DNA of 39,937 nt. It comes from Spongiibacteraceae bacterium. GTDB taxonomy: Bacteria > Pseudomonadota > Gammaproteobacteria > Pseudomonadales > Spongiibacteraceae. This document shows positions 28,440 to 38,250 of this stretch, piece by piece (positions within the stretch are counted from its first letter, which is position 1; each line of letters starts with the position of its first letter). Made by a program: the position numbers and the translations under genes. The DNA lies in the NCBI GenBank assembly GCA_002710725.1, contig PAKT01000088.1:1-39937 (forward strand). The letters run 5' to 3'. The notes beneath the pieces were generated by a model. It was given only the letters and a program-made list of their open reading frames with translations. It was not told the origin of the DNA and did not search any database.

Positions 28440-29441
28440 ATGCTAAACCAGGCAGTCATACCTTTTTCGGATACTACTTCGAACAGCCAGTCGATCCGGG
28501 CTGACACACTGCAGCCTCGGGTAACCTATGTTATCTCCTGCCACAACCACGAGCGCTATATCGAAAGTTGCGTGCTAAGCGTTCTAGAACAGAACTACCA
28601 CAACATTGAGCTGCTTTGCTTTGACGATGGTTCCCGTGACCGCAGTGCCAGCATCCTGCGTAGACTGGCGAACGACTACGGCTTCTTCTTCAAGCAGACT
28701 GAAAACCGAGGCTTTACGGCCACTCTGAACGAAGCGCTCTCGCTCGCGACAGGTGAGTTTTTCTGCGTGCTGGGCTCAGATGACCTTGCACTGCCCGGTA
28801 AAACACTGCGCCAGGCAAGCTACCTGGCGACCCACCCGGAAAGCGTTGGCTGCACGGGTGCGGCACAAATCATTGACGAAAATAGCCACCTGGTTGACAA
28901 ACAACCACCGGCAGCAGAAGCAGATTTTGGCTTCTCCGACTTTTTCACGGGTCGAGGCCTGCCCTTCGTAGCCTCATCGGCTATGTATCGAACGCGCGCA
29001 CTGAGGATGATCGGCGGCTACAATGAGTCGATTCGACTCGAGGACCTTTATTTAGCACTCAAACTTACGGAGCAAGGCGATACTCTCCATAACCTCAGCG
29101 AGCCACTGGTCAAGTTTCGCTCCCACCGTAAAAACACCTCGAAGAAACTGGCGTATATGTATAACGCCATTCTCGAGACTCTCGCAAACTATGAAAGTCA
29201 CCCCGATTATCGGCGCGTTGTTAGCAGTTATTCAAAGCGCTTTTACAGAAGGGCCATGCGTACCGGCGATAGCACACTAGCACAGGCTGCCTTCCGCAAT
29301 ATTCGCAAATGCGATTTCGACTTGAAATTGCTGCGTAGAATGCTCAAGCATTGGATATTTGCAAAGTCAGCCAATAACGAGAGTGGCAGGGATCGTACGA
29401 CGAACGCATCGAATAGACGGCCACAAAACTCCAGGCTCTAA
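28440..29441 (+). CDS. Glycosyltransferase family 2
   Basis: TYVISCHNHERYIESCVLSVLEQNYHNIELLCFDDGSRDRSASIL; GSDD. Confidence 0.93.
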   Translation: MLNQAVIPFSDTTSNSQSIRADTLQPRVTYVISCHNHERYIESCVLSVLEQNYHNIELLCFDDGSRDRSASILRRLANDYGFFFKQTENRGFTATLNEALSLATGEFFCVLGSDDLALPGKTLRQASYLATHPESVGCTGAAQIIDENSHLVDKQPPAAEADFGFSDFFTGRGLPFVASSAMYRTRALRMIGGYNESIRLEDLYLALKLTEQGDTLHNLSEPLVKFRSHRKNTSKKLAYMYNAILETLANYESHPDYRRVVSSYSKRFYRRAMRTGDSTLAQAAFRNIRKCDFDLKLLRRMLKHWIFAKSANNESGRDRTTNASNRRPQNSRL

Positions 29442-29532
29442 AACAACCTTACTCAGCATATGGCGTGATCAAGCTGGCCGTGTTTGGCCACCGGATTCCC
29501 GGGATGACGCTTGCTCCTCAATTGGACACCCC

Positions 29533-30189
29533 ATGACCCCAGCAAAAATTGTATCCACGATTTGCCGCGCCATTTTGCCGCCAGTTCTCTTCAAACCAGT
29601 CGCGCGCTTGCAACGCAAATGCAACAAAATTCACGCCCGCAAGGCATTAACTGGCGCGACACGGCTACATCTAGGCTGTGGCAACCACGTCCTGAATAAC
29701 TGGCACAACGTCGACCTCGAAGGTCCCGCGGAGGTGATAAAGTGGGACCTGAGCAAAGCCCTGCCCATTGCGAGCAATAGTGTCGAGCTTATCTTCAGCG
29801 AACATTTTATCGAACACATTCCCAAGCCTAGAGCTCGAAAACTGTTACTCAGTTGCCACGACGCATTGCGGCCCGGTGGCATATTACGCCTATCGACCCC
29901 TGACCTCGATGCCTTGATCGCCGCCTATCAGCAGGAGCGTTTGCGTGACTGGGCAGACGTCGAATGGCTCCCCGCGACCCCCTGCCAGATGGTTAACGAA
30001 GGCATGCGCAACTGGGGGCATGAATTCGTCTACAACAAAAACGAGCTATTTGAATTACTTCGAGAGTGCGGCTTCACAGAAATCAAAAGCGTCGAGTGGC
30101 GAAAGAGCGACCATCCGGATCTCGACAAGCTGGAGTGCAGGCCTTTTCACCAGGAAATTATTGTGGAATGCCATAAAACCAGCCGATAA
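29533..30189 (+). CDS. SAM-dependent methyltransferase-like protein
   Basis: LHLGCGNHVLNNWHNVDLEG; SEHFIEHIPKPRARKLLLSCHDALRPGGILRLSTPDLD; start ATG at 29533 inside longer ORF. Confidence 0.88.
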   Translation: MTPAKIVSTICRAILPPVLFKPVARLQRKCNKIHARKALTGATRLHLGCGNHVLNNWHNVDLEGPAEVIKWDLSKALPIASNSVELIFSEHFIEHIPKPRARKLLLSCHDALRPGGILRLSTPDLDALIAAYQQERLRDWADVEWLPATPCQMVNEGMRNWGHEFVYNKNELFELLRECGFTEIKSVEWRKSDHPDLDKLECRPFHQEIIVECHKTSR

Positions 30190-30194
30190 ATCTT

Positions 30195-31616
30195 ATGCTG
30201 TTTAACTCTCTGGAATTCGCGCTCTTTCTACCCTTGGTGTTTGCACTTTACTGGCTGATACCGCGGCACTATATTTCCAGCCAGAACCTGCTAATACTCT
30301 GCGCAAGCTACGGTTTTTACGCCTGGTGGGACTGGCGCTTTCTCGGGCTGATACTACTCAGCTCGACAGCGGATTATGCTGTAGGTCTAGCCCTAAGCCG
30401 ATCTGAAAAGCCAGCACCGCGTCGCTGCTGGTTGGCACTAAGCCTTATCGTCAATCTCGGCCTGCTGGGCTTTTTCAAATATTACAATTTCTTTGTCGAC
30501 AGCCTGGTGACCGCCTTCCACGGCATTGGGGTCGAACTTTCACCCGCGTCGCTGTCAATCGTGCTTCCGGTTGGCATCAGTTTTTACACCTTTCAGACCC
30601 TCAGCTATACGCTCGACGTCTACCATCGAAAGCTCAAGCCCGAACGCAACGCCATTGCTTTCTTCGCCTATGTCAGTTTTTTTCCCCAGCTGGTAGCAGG
30701 GCCAATCGAGCGAGCCCGCCACCTGCTGCCCCAGTTCAAGCGCGCCCGGCAATTTACTTACGAGCAGGGGCGTGAAGGACTACAACTAATCGCCCAGGGC
30801 TTCTTCAAGAAAGTGGTCATCGCCGACAATTGCGCGCCTTACGTTGACGCGGTTTTCAGTAACTACCAGACGGCTTCCGCGCCAACACTGGCTCTGGGTA
30901 CGATCCTGTTTGGCTTCCAGATCTACGGCGATTTCTCTGGTTACTCGGATATGGCACGCGGTATAGCACGCCTGTTTGGCATGGACCTTATGCTGAATTT
31001 CCGGCGGCCCTTTTTTGCCCAGAACCCCGCAGAATTCTGGAACCGCTGGCATATCTCACTCTCGTCCTGGTTTCGAGATTACGTCTACATCCCCCTTGGC
31101 GGCAGTCGCCATGGAAAATTCACCACCTACCGCAACCTGCTCACAATTTTCCTGATCAGCGGACTGTGGCATGGCGCCCACGAAATCTACCTGCTCTGGG
31201 GGCTGATACACGGCATTAATGTCGTCGCCTACACGGCCATACGAAACAGTATCGGTACCGCTCACGGTCCCTTTCGCTACCCTCTGTTCAATATCGCTAT
31301 CACCTACGTAATAACCTGTTTGACGTGGATATTTTTCCGCTCAAGCTCAATCGATTCAGCCATGGAGTATCTTTCACGGCTGCTATCAACGTCGTGGCTC
31401 GTTCAGGCCGAGCCGGTACCGCTGCTCCTGATGTACGCCATTGGCGCACTTCTACTTTATGAAACAACACAGGAACGACCCGACTCCGCACTCAGTCGAA
31501 CATTGCGCGCACCTTTTAAGTTTGCACCTGTACGCTGGTGCGCCTATCTGGCGATTTTCAGCAGCGCCATGCTGGGCGGCGGTGACACCCAGCAATTTAT
31601 TTACTTCCAGTTCTAG
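30195..31616 (+). CDS. MBOAT family O-acyltransferase (AlgI-like)
   Basis: PVGISFYTFQTLSYTLDVYHRK; FPQLVAGPIERARHLLPQ; GLWHGAHEIYLLWGLIHG. Confidence 0.95.
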   Translation: MLFNSLEFALFLPLVFALYWLIPRHYISSQNLLILCASYGFYAWWDWRFLGLILLSSTADYAVGLALSRSEKPAPRRCWLALSLIVNLGLLGFFKYYNFFVDSLVTAFHGIGVELSPASLSIVLPVGISFYTFQTLSYTLDVYHRKLKPERNAIAFFAYVSFFPQLVAGPIERARHLLPQFKRARQFTYEQGREGLQLIAQGFFKKVVIADNCAPYVDAVFSNYQTASAPTLALGTILFGFQIYGDFSGYSDMARGIARLFGMDLMLNFRRPFFAQNPAEFWNRWHISLSSWFRDYVYIPLGGSRHGKFTTYRNLLTIFLISGLWHGAHEIYLLWGLIHGINVVAYTAIRNSIGTAHGPFRYPLFNIAITYVITCLTWIFFRSSSIDSAMEYLSRLLSTSWLVQAEPVPLLLMYAIGALLLYETTQERPDSALSRTLRAPFKFAPVRWCAYLAIFSSAMLGGGDTQQFIYFQF

Positions 31617-31619
31617 CCG

Positions 31620-32543
31620 ATGAAAAAATTTATAGTAAGAACCGGCCTTTTTCTCGCGCTTGCATCCACTCTCCTGATTGGCGGCGAGCTTTGGGTGCGA
31701 CAGGTCCCGAACGATTACTCCTACAAACACCGGCAACTGCTCGAACAGCGAACGGACACCGAAGTCTTGATACTGGGAAGCTCACACAGTCTCTTTGGAC
31801 TGAATCCCGAGCACTTTTCACAAAGGGCATTTAACTTCGCTTTGACAAGCCAGTCACTGAGTTACGACCGTTATCTATTTGAACGCTATCTGCCACGCCT
31901 ACCGAAGCTCAAGGCCATAGTCTTGCCTATTGGTTTTTTCTCCTTGGGTTATTCACTCGAAGATGGTATTGAAGCCTGGCGCAAACAACGTTATGTGCAC
32001 TACCTGGGTTACTGGAAGGAACTCGACGCCAGCGAATGGCTCGAACTGAAAAACTATAGCACGCTGTATCACAACGACGCGGGGCAGATGTTTGAGCAAA
32101 CAAAACGCTACCGTAAAAGAGGCACCTCACCGCTGACGGTCAATACACTGGGATGGAGCGAACTATTCGTTGAGCAAACTCCGGCCGGATTGGATACATC
32201 AGGCGCGGAAGCCGCCGCGCGACACGCGGCCGTTCCGCAGCGCAACCAACCTCGCCTCGACCTACTCGCCATGCTGGAGACAGCCAAAAAGCAAAACATC
32301 AAGGTTCTGCTTTTCATCCCACCGGCCTGGGAGAGCTATCGGCATGCGGTAGACAAGGGGCGCATGCAGCATACCCGGCAGTTTCTCGCCAGGCTTGCAG
32401 GACAGGAGCACGTAGAATTTATTGATCTGTTTGCCGACGATCGATTTACAGAAGAAGATTTCTACGATGGTGACCACCTTAATCACAAGGGGGCACAGAA
32501 GCTTTCTCGGATTATCAGTACGCAGATCGACAATAAGCTCTAA
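31620..32543 (+). CDS. SGNH-hydrolase-like/AlgJ-type accessory protein for O-acylation
   Basis: LILGSSHSLFGLNPEHFS (SGNH block I-like), C-terminal DHLNHKGAQKLS; directly follows MBOAT gene. Confidence 0.75.
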   Translation: MKKFIVRTGLFLALASTLLIGGELWVRQVPNDYSYKHRQLLEQRTDTEVLILGSSHSLFGLNPEHFSQRAFNFALTSQSLSYDRYLFERYLPRLPKLKAIVLPIGFFSLGYSLEDGIEAWRKQRYVHYLGYWKELDASEWLELKNYSTLYHNDAGQMFEQTKRYRKRGTSPLTVNTLGWSELFVEQTPAGLDTSGAEAAARHAAVPQRNQPRLDLLAMLETAKKQNIKVLLFIPPAWESYRHAVDKGRMQHTRQFLARLAGQEHVEFIDLFADDRFTEEDFYDGDHLNHKGAQKLSRIISTQIDNKL

Positions 32544-33163
32544 TCACTTTTCGCAACGAACATATCGTGTTCAATATGCCAATCAAGAGAACAACGGTTC
32601 GCCCACTCCACCAGATAATTCAACGAAGGATATTGAGAGTACTCAGGTAGAGCAGGATTAAAGCAGCGGACATCGTCTACGAGCACGACCAGCCTATCGA
32701 AATTCCCAAGATTTTTTTCTATACACGAGAGCTCATCAACTATAGGTGTATCCAAATCACCCTGAAAGGTGTCCCCTGCCGAATAGTGTCCATCTAGCCA
32801 AAAATTCACCTCCCCCTGAATATCTTGCAACAGTTGCGGGAAAACATCCTCACTGGCCGCATTCAGCAAAGTCACCTTTGGGTTGTCTTTAAACTTCTCT
32901 TTTGCACGAAGGTAAAGCGACTCTGCGGGCTCTAGACTGATGACATGACTGCCATGATCTGCCAAAAGCTCGGTTGTTTCACCAAGAAAAGTACCTGTTT
33001 CAACCCACTGGGCACCACGTCGACCATTTCGCAGAACACAAGCCTGCTTGATAAAATGCGGACTGGGAGCACAGTAGTCCACATCAGACCACTTTTTCAG
33101 AGCCTTCATTTTTTTCTTCTCAAGTTTTGATTTCTCAGATCTGAATATCGACGAAATTTTCAT
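32540..33163 (-). CDS. SAM-dependent methyltransferase-like protein
   Basis: WVETGTFLGETTELLADHGSHVISLEP; NFWLDGHYSAGDT. Confidence 0.75.
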   Translation of the reverse strand: MKISSIFRSEKSKLEKKKMKALKKWSDVDYCAPSPHFIKQACVLRNGRRGAQWVETGTFLGETTELLADHGSHVISLEPAESLYLRAKEKFKDNPKVTLLNAASEDVFPQLLQDIQGEVNFWLDGHYSAGDTFQGDLDTPIVDELSCIEKNLGNFDRLVVLVDDVRCFNPALPEYSQYPSLNYLVEWANRCSLDWHIEHDMFVAKSD

Positions 33164-33177
33164 TGAGTGTCCCTGTA

Positions 33178-34017
33178 CTAGAAAGTGTTTGAAGATGCCT
33201 TCTGGCTACCTTCCCGATAATGATATAGGAGTGCCTCAGGAAATCGCGCTGCATTTACACCAAGATGCTTGAATTTGCGAAAGCGATTCCAGTCTCCCGG
33301 CTCGCGATATCGGTATGACTGCAAGTCGAAGGGCAGCGTATTAAGCCACTGGTGGTAGAAAACGCCGGAGTTTGTGACCTGCCCATGAGTAAAGTGCTGG
33401 GCTTCGTTGACCTGCCAATCACCCGACTCGGTCTCTGTGTAAAAAGGATGCCAGATAAAATCCAGCTTTTGTGACTGCGCAAAATTCACCAGCTTTTCGA
33501 TGCGATCACTGGCATAGGCGTCGTCATCATCCAGATGGGTAACAAACCGCCCACGAGATAGTTCAAGTGCCTTGTTAAGTGGAACGCCGCCCGCAACCAT
33601 CCAGCGCAACTCCGGGTTCAGGGGATACTGACCACGCTCTGGCAGGTTGACGAAGTGAAACCTCGGGTCATCGATCTCCAGCAAGCTTTTATATGCCTGC
33701 TCATCAACACCATCACCGACCACAATATACTCAATATTTTTATAGCTCTGGTTCAACACCGACGGGAGTGTACGTTCCAGCAAAATGTCTGGTCGGTTAA
33801 AGGTAGCCGTACAGATGGAAACCAGAGGCTCACTTTCCGTAAACGCGGCCTGATATTCAAGTGATTCCCGAGCGCGCCAGAAACCATCGTAGAGCTCGAG
33901 GGGAATATCCTGAGCACTGCGTATGCTGTCTAAACCGTCGCTGATTTCACGCAGCATAAACTCATTGCTGCGCTGCATACGCCGAGCGAGCTTTTCCTGC
34001 GCCTTTTTACCAAACAT
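33178..34017 (-). CDS. Glycosyltransferase family 2
   Basis: LVSICTATFNRPDILLERTLPSVLNQSYKNIEYIVVGDG; THLDDDDAYA. Confidence 0.9.
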   Translation of the reverse strand: MFGKKAQEKLARRMQRSNEFMLREISDGLDSIRSAQDIPLELYDGFWRARESLEYQAAFTESEPLVSICTATFNRPDILLERTLPSVLNQSYKNIEYIVVGDGVDEQAYKSLLEIDDPRFHFVNLPERGQYPLNPELRWMVAGGVPLNKALELSRGRFVTHLDDDDAYASDRIEKLVNFAQSQKLDFIWHPFYTETESGDWQVNEAQHFTHGQVTNSGVFYHQWLNTLPFDLQSYRYREPGDWNRFRKFKHLGVNAARFPEALLYHYREGSQKASSNTF

Positions 34018-34020
34018 GTG

Positions 34021-34812
34021 CTATTTCCAATAATCGACAAAGCCGGATTGACCAAACCATTCACCCGGCATACGCGCATTCAGGCTTTTAAATTGCGCTT
34101 CAATCGTCTCAAAATCTTCTTCGAAAAAGAACCACAATCGCGATGGCAGATGATACAGCGAGCTTCGATAACCCCACTGCTGCAGCAATAGCTCCATACT
34201 TCGATTTGAGTAGAAAGCGCAATGTACTGCCAGATAGTAAAACCAGTCAGCGCTCTCGGGCACAGTCTCGCAGACCAGTGTGTGCATACCCATTACGCCA
34301 CGGGGCGCAAGCAGGCTACGAATACTTTCCAGACTTTCCCGGCTTCGAAGGTGCTCGAATACCGATGTGCTGATTACAAAGTCAAAGCTTCCAGGCTGCA
34401 TAACGCCGTCCTGAAGATAATGAGGCGCATGCATATAGCGATCATAGCACTCAAGGCTGATATCTGATGACTCTGCAAGCATCTCGGAAAGCTTGCCGTC
34501 GCCACAGGCATAGTCCAGGCGGCGCCCCGCAGGCAGCAAACCCGCATCATTTGCTGCTTGCAATGCCTGCGCTTGAGCACGCAATCGGGGAAGCCAGCGC
34601 GGGTCAACAGGATTGTCGTCACTGCCCTGATAGCTTTCATGGAAGTCACGGTTCAGCCCTTCCCAGCGTCTTTCGCTCATCTGGGCGTGAGTATCGGACA
34701 GTACAAAACCACAGTCACTACAACGGCTATAGTCCACTCTTCCTAGATCAAACTCGTGAAAGTGCTTACTTAAAAAAAACGCTGTTTTAGCACCGCAGAT
34801 AATACAATTCAT
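34021..34812 (-). CDS. Class I SAM-dependent methyltransferase with N-terminal zinc ribbon
   Basis: MNCIICGAK...YSRCSDCGFV; RRLDYACGDGKLSEML; start at MNCIICGAK (34812). Confidence 0.88.
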   Translation of the reverse strand: MNCIICGAKTAFFLSKHFHEFDLGRVDYSRCSDCGFVLSDTHAQMSERRWEGLNRDFHESYQGSDDNPVDPRWLPRLRAQAQALQAANDAGLLPAGRRLDYACGDGKLSEMLAESSDISLECYDRYMHAPHYLQDGVMQPGSFDFVISTSVFEHLRSRESLESIRSLLAPRGVMGMHTLVCETVPESADWFYYLAVHCAFYSNRSMELLLQQWGYRSSLYHLPSRLWFFFEEDFETIEAQFKSLNARMPGEWFGQSGFVDYWK

Positions 34813-35468
34813 CGCGATGCCGGCCTTTCCAGTTGCTTTACCACGCGGGCGGGTGCGCCAACCGCCAGCGATTCTGGCGGGATATCGGACAGCGCCACAG
34901 CGCCGGCAGCGAGCTTGGACCAAGAGCCGAACTCCACATGGGGTATGACTACACTGCCTGCCAGCAATTCCACGCCTTCGCCGACGCGGACATTGCCGGA
35001 TACATTGACCCCATGGCTGACAGTTGCAAAATCCTCGAACCTACAATCGTGGCCGACGGTGGCGTTTATGTTGATATTGACGTGCATGCCTGCATAAATG
35101 TCCGTCGTCATAGCGACGCCCGCGCACACAATACAGCCTGGTCCCAGCTTGATGTTGCGACCCAGCCACGCACGGGGATGAATCAATACTGGAAAATCAA
35201 ACTCGCCCATCCCTTCCAGGCGTTCAACCATGGCCAAGCGATGACGGGATTCCCCGTTAGCCACAACAACGGCATGCCCCGCCTTCCCCGCCAGCCATTC
35301 GGCACCGCCAAGCACTGGCAAGCCCTGAATGACGTTTTCTTCGCGATAATCTTCGTCAACCAGAAAGCCAAGGATTTTCCAGGTGGGCTGCTGCGCGTTT
35401 ATATCGAGCAGTACTTGCAACACCTCTCGGGCAAAGCCGCCACCACCATAGATAACAATATCGCGCAT
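34809..35468 (-). CDS. NeuD/PglD/VioB-like sugar O/N-acyltransferase (left-handed beta helix)
   Basis: IYGGGGFAREVLQVLLDIN; hexapeptide repeats ...NININATVGHDCRFEDFATVSHGVNVSGNVRVGEGVELLAGSVVIP. Confidence 0.92.
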   Translation of the reverse strand: MRDIVIYGGGGFAREVLQVLLDINAQQPTWKILGFLVDEDYREENVIQGLPVLGGAEWLAGKAGHAVVVANGESRHRLAMVERLEGMGEFDFPVLIHPRAWLGRNIKLGPGCIVCAGVAMTTDIYAGMHVNININATVGHDCRFEDFATVSHGVNVSGNVRVGEGVELLAGSVVIPHVEFGSWSKLAAGAVALSDIPPESLAVGAPARVVKQLERPASR

Positions 35469-36565
35469 CAGACAAGCTCCTTCTTAATGATGCTGACCAC
35501 CCGCTGCACATCGGAGGCTGTTAACTCTGCGTGCATCGGCAGACACAAAACCTGCTCCGCCATCCGGTTGGCAACTGGCAGTTTGTCACGCGCGGCACTC
35601 GCCAACCCACGATACATATCGAGATTGCTGAGCAGCGGATAGAAGTAGCGCCTACAGAGCACACCGCTATCTTTGAGTGCGCGGTATAGCTCGTCGCGCC
35701 CATTCTCAATCAGCACCGGAAAGTAGGAATGATTATGCCGATCGAGGGCCGCAATTGACGGCAGAGCCACAGCGGATACATCAGCCAGGGATTCGCGATA
35801 CAGTGCGTCCATTTGCGCCCGGTGCGAAATCGCACGATCAACATACTTGAGCTGCAGAAGACCGTAGGCCGCCTGCATCTCATTCATTTTAGCATTGATG
35901 CCTTTATCGACGATTTCGATCTCACCGGCAAAACCGAAGTTACGAAGATAATCTACACGCTGTTTCATCTCAGGCGTTGAACTGATTATCGCCCCACCTT
36001 CAAAGGTATGAAAAACCTTGGTTGCGTGAAAGCTCAGAACAGAGACATCGCCAAATGACAGCAGACTCTGCCCCCGGGTACGCTGACCGAAGCAGTGCGC
36101 CGCATCATAAATCAGTGGCAAGCCGTGGCGCTCCGACAGGGAGCGCAAGCCATCAATATCGGAAGGAAAGCCATAACAGTGCACTGCCAGAATTGCGCTG
36201 GTACGCGCCGTGATCGCCTGCTCCACGCACTTAACATCCAGAGAAAAAGTCTCTGCTGAAATGTCCGCAAAAACAGGCTCTATACCATTCCAAAGCAGGC
36301 TGTGGGGGGTGGCAACAAACGAATAAGGTGTTGTAATCACCTCACCCTTGATCTCCAGCGCCTGAATCGCCAGCAGCAAGGCGAGCGTACCATTTGTCAC
36401 CAGCGAGACATGCGGAACGTCAAGATAGTCCGCAATCGCCTGCTCAAATTCCTGGTGGAACTCGCCATTGTTGGTAAGCCATCGGCGCGCCCATATTTTT
36501 TCGAGGTAGGGTAGGAACTCGTCCAGCGGCGGCATATCCGGCTGACTGACACGTATATCCTTCAT
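35468..36565 (-). CDS. DegT/DnrJ/EryC1/StrS family sugar aminotransferase (VioA/FdtB-like)
   Basis: RRWLTNNGEFHQEFEQAIADYL; SFHATKVFHTFEGGAI PLP-lysine region; start at MKDIRVSQP (36565). Confidence 0.93.
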   Translation of the reverse strand: MKDIRVSQPDMPPLDEFLPYLEKIWARRWLTNNGEFHQEFEQAIADYLDVPHVSLVTNGTLALLLAIQALEIKGEVITTPYSFVATPHSLLWNGIEPVFADISAETFSLDVKCVEQAITARTSAILAVHCYGFPSDIDGLRSLSERHGLPLIYDAAHCFGQRTRGQSLLSFGDVSVLSFHATKVFHTFEGGAIISSTPEMKQRVDYLRNFGFAGEIEIVDKGINAKMNEMQAAYGLLQLKYVDRAISHRAQMDALYRESLADVSAVALPSIAALDRHNHSYFPVLIENGRDELYRALKDSGVLCRRYFYPLLSNLDMYRGLASAARDKLPVANRMAEQVLCLPMHAELTASDVQRVVSIIKKELV

Positions 36566-37536
36566 TGCAAGGCTCCCCCACCATCGCGAACACGCCGTGC
36601 ATAGCTGATGGTGCGCCGAAAATTTGAACGCGTGCCAGGCAGCAAGCGAAAGAAATCTCTGGCAATGCACCAGATTGCCAACAAAAGCACTGGGTCGCGA
36701 AATCGCCTGCGCGCGCCCGTTAAACGCCCCTCGATTATCGACAGGAGAAAGAAGTCCCAGCGAGCACGCAGACCAAGTTTGTCAGGCTTTCTTGCCAACG
36801 CGAAGCGAATCATGTCGAGTTCGTTTTTCCGCTGACGCTGGCGCATAAACTCTCGGTCTTCCTTAGGCTGTTCGTCACGGGATACCACAGCCAGCTTATT
36901 GTGGTGATTGCCGCCATGCTGGCGATGCAAGGTCAGCGCCTCAGGCACAAAATTGACTCCGCCTCGCATTGCGGCAACCAGTGCAATCTGCTGATCGTAT
37001 ACGCAGGCATCAACAAAAGGGAGTATATCCGGAAGCAATTTTCGGCGAAAAAGCAGCCCGTGACCTGACACGCTGTTTACGCGTATCAAGCGCAAAAAGT
37101 GACGGCCAATTTCAGGCCGGGATATCCCCAACTCCTTCATAAGTGACGGAGAAATAGGGGCATCATTTTCATCAATCAATGCGCTGTCACAGAACACGGC
37201 GTCGGCACCGGACAAGGCAGCGACCAGCGTCTGCAGCTTGTTAGGCAGCCAGATATCGTCCTGATCACTGATCGCAACCAGATCCGTGGTCGCCATCCTC
37301 AAGGCAGACGCCATATTGCAGTGAAGCCCGCGCTGCCCAGAATTCGTCGTAGTAATCAACCCCCTGGACTCATAGTCATCCAGAACCTCACGCGTGCCGT
37401 CAGTGGAACTATCGTCGGACACATAGAGCGCTACCGAGACCCCTTCCTGACTGAGTATGGAATCAAGTTGGCGCCGGAGATAGGCTGCACCATTGAAGGT
37501 TGGCATGACGACGCTAACACTAGGAAAATTGCTCAT
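36562..37536 (-). CDS. Glycosyltransferase family 2 (rhamnosyltransferase-like)
   Basis: SVVMPTFNGAAYLRRQLDSILSQEGVSVALYVSDDSSTDGT; ISDQDDIWLPNKL. Confidence 0.93.
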   Translation of the reverse strand: MSNFPSVSVVMPTFNGAAYLRRQLDSILSQEGVSVALYVSDDSSTDGTREVLDDYESRGLITTTNSGQRGLHCNMASALRMATTDLVAISDQDDIWLPNKLQTLVAALSGADAVFCDSALIDENDAPISPSLMKELGISRPEIGRHFLRLIRVNSVSGHGLLFRRKLLPDILPFVDACVYDQQIALVAAMRGGVNFVPEALTLHRQHGGNHHNKLAVVSRDEQPKEDREFMRQRQRKNELDMIRFALARKPDKLGLRARWDFFLLSIIEGRLTGARRRFRDPVLLLAIWCIARDFFRLLPGTRSNFRRTISYARRVRDGGGALQ

Positions 37537-37560
37537 GACGAACTCACGCAAGCCAGGTCA

Positions 37561-38238
37561 TTACTGACTTTTGCGCATCCAACACTCCCAGACAAAATCA
37601 TAATTCCAAAGCTCTTTGTGGGTATTTGCTAGAGCGATTCTCAATGAATCGCGCATCGCATCAGCGTTGTCCACAAAGTCGTGGAACTGAATTTGCAGCA
37701 CATTCACTTTATGGATCCAATCTGATTGGGTCAGCGCTTCGAGCAGGCCAAACTCGCCGCCCTCTATGTTGATCTTCATCAAGTCTATATGATCAACATT
37801 TGACGCCGCCAAAAAATCAACAATCCCTCGGATTTCTACGTCTTGCGTTTTTTCACCACCGCTTGCAAGCAAGGTGCTGGATGCATCCTCTAGCAGGGAA
37901 ATCTTCAGAATCTCATCCTTACCCGACAGCCCAAAAGGATAGCAGTGGACCTTGTCATCGCGGTCAAATCGACGTGAGCATTCATCATAGAAGTGCGGCA
38001 CAGGCTCAAAAAGATAACACTCACTATCGTAGCGCTTGCGAATTTCTGCGGTATAACCACCCATATAGCCGCCGATATCAAAGACAGTGCGGCACTCACT
38101 GATGGGAAGCTCGTATCTGAGAGTTTCTTCCCCCCGATCCTTTTTCCAGCGAATCTGACCAATTCTGACTTTATCTTTCTCAACATAGACTTTCTTGAAG
38201 TCCGAATACCATCTTCTCAGGTTGCGCCTCAAGCCCAC
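37561..38238 (-). CDS. FkbM family methyltransferase
   Basis: VFDIGGYMGGYTAEIRKRY; HIDLMKINIEGGEFGLLEAL. Confidence 0.88.
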   Translation of the reverse strand: MGLRRNLRRWYSDFKKVYVEKDKVRIGQIRWKKDRGEETLRYELPISECRTVFDIGGYMGGYTAEIRKRYDSECYLFEPVPHFYDECSRRFDRDDKVHCYPFGLSGKDEILKISLLEDASSTLLASGGEKTQDVEIRGIVDFLAASNVDHIDLMKINIEGGEFGLLEALTQSDWIHKVNVLQIQFHDFVDNADAMRDSLRIALANTHKELWNYDFVWECWMRKSQ

Positions 38239-38250
38239 AAAAATAATCCT

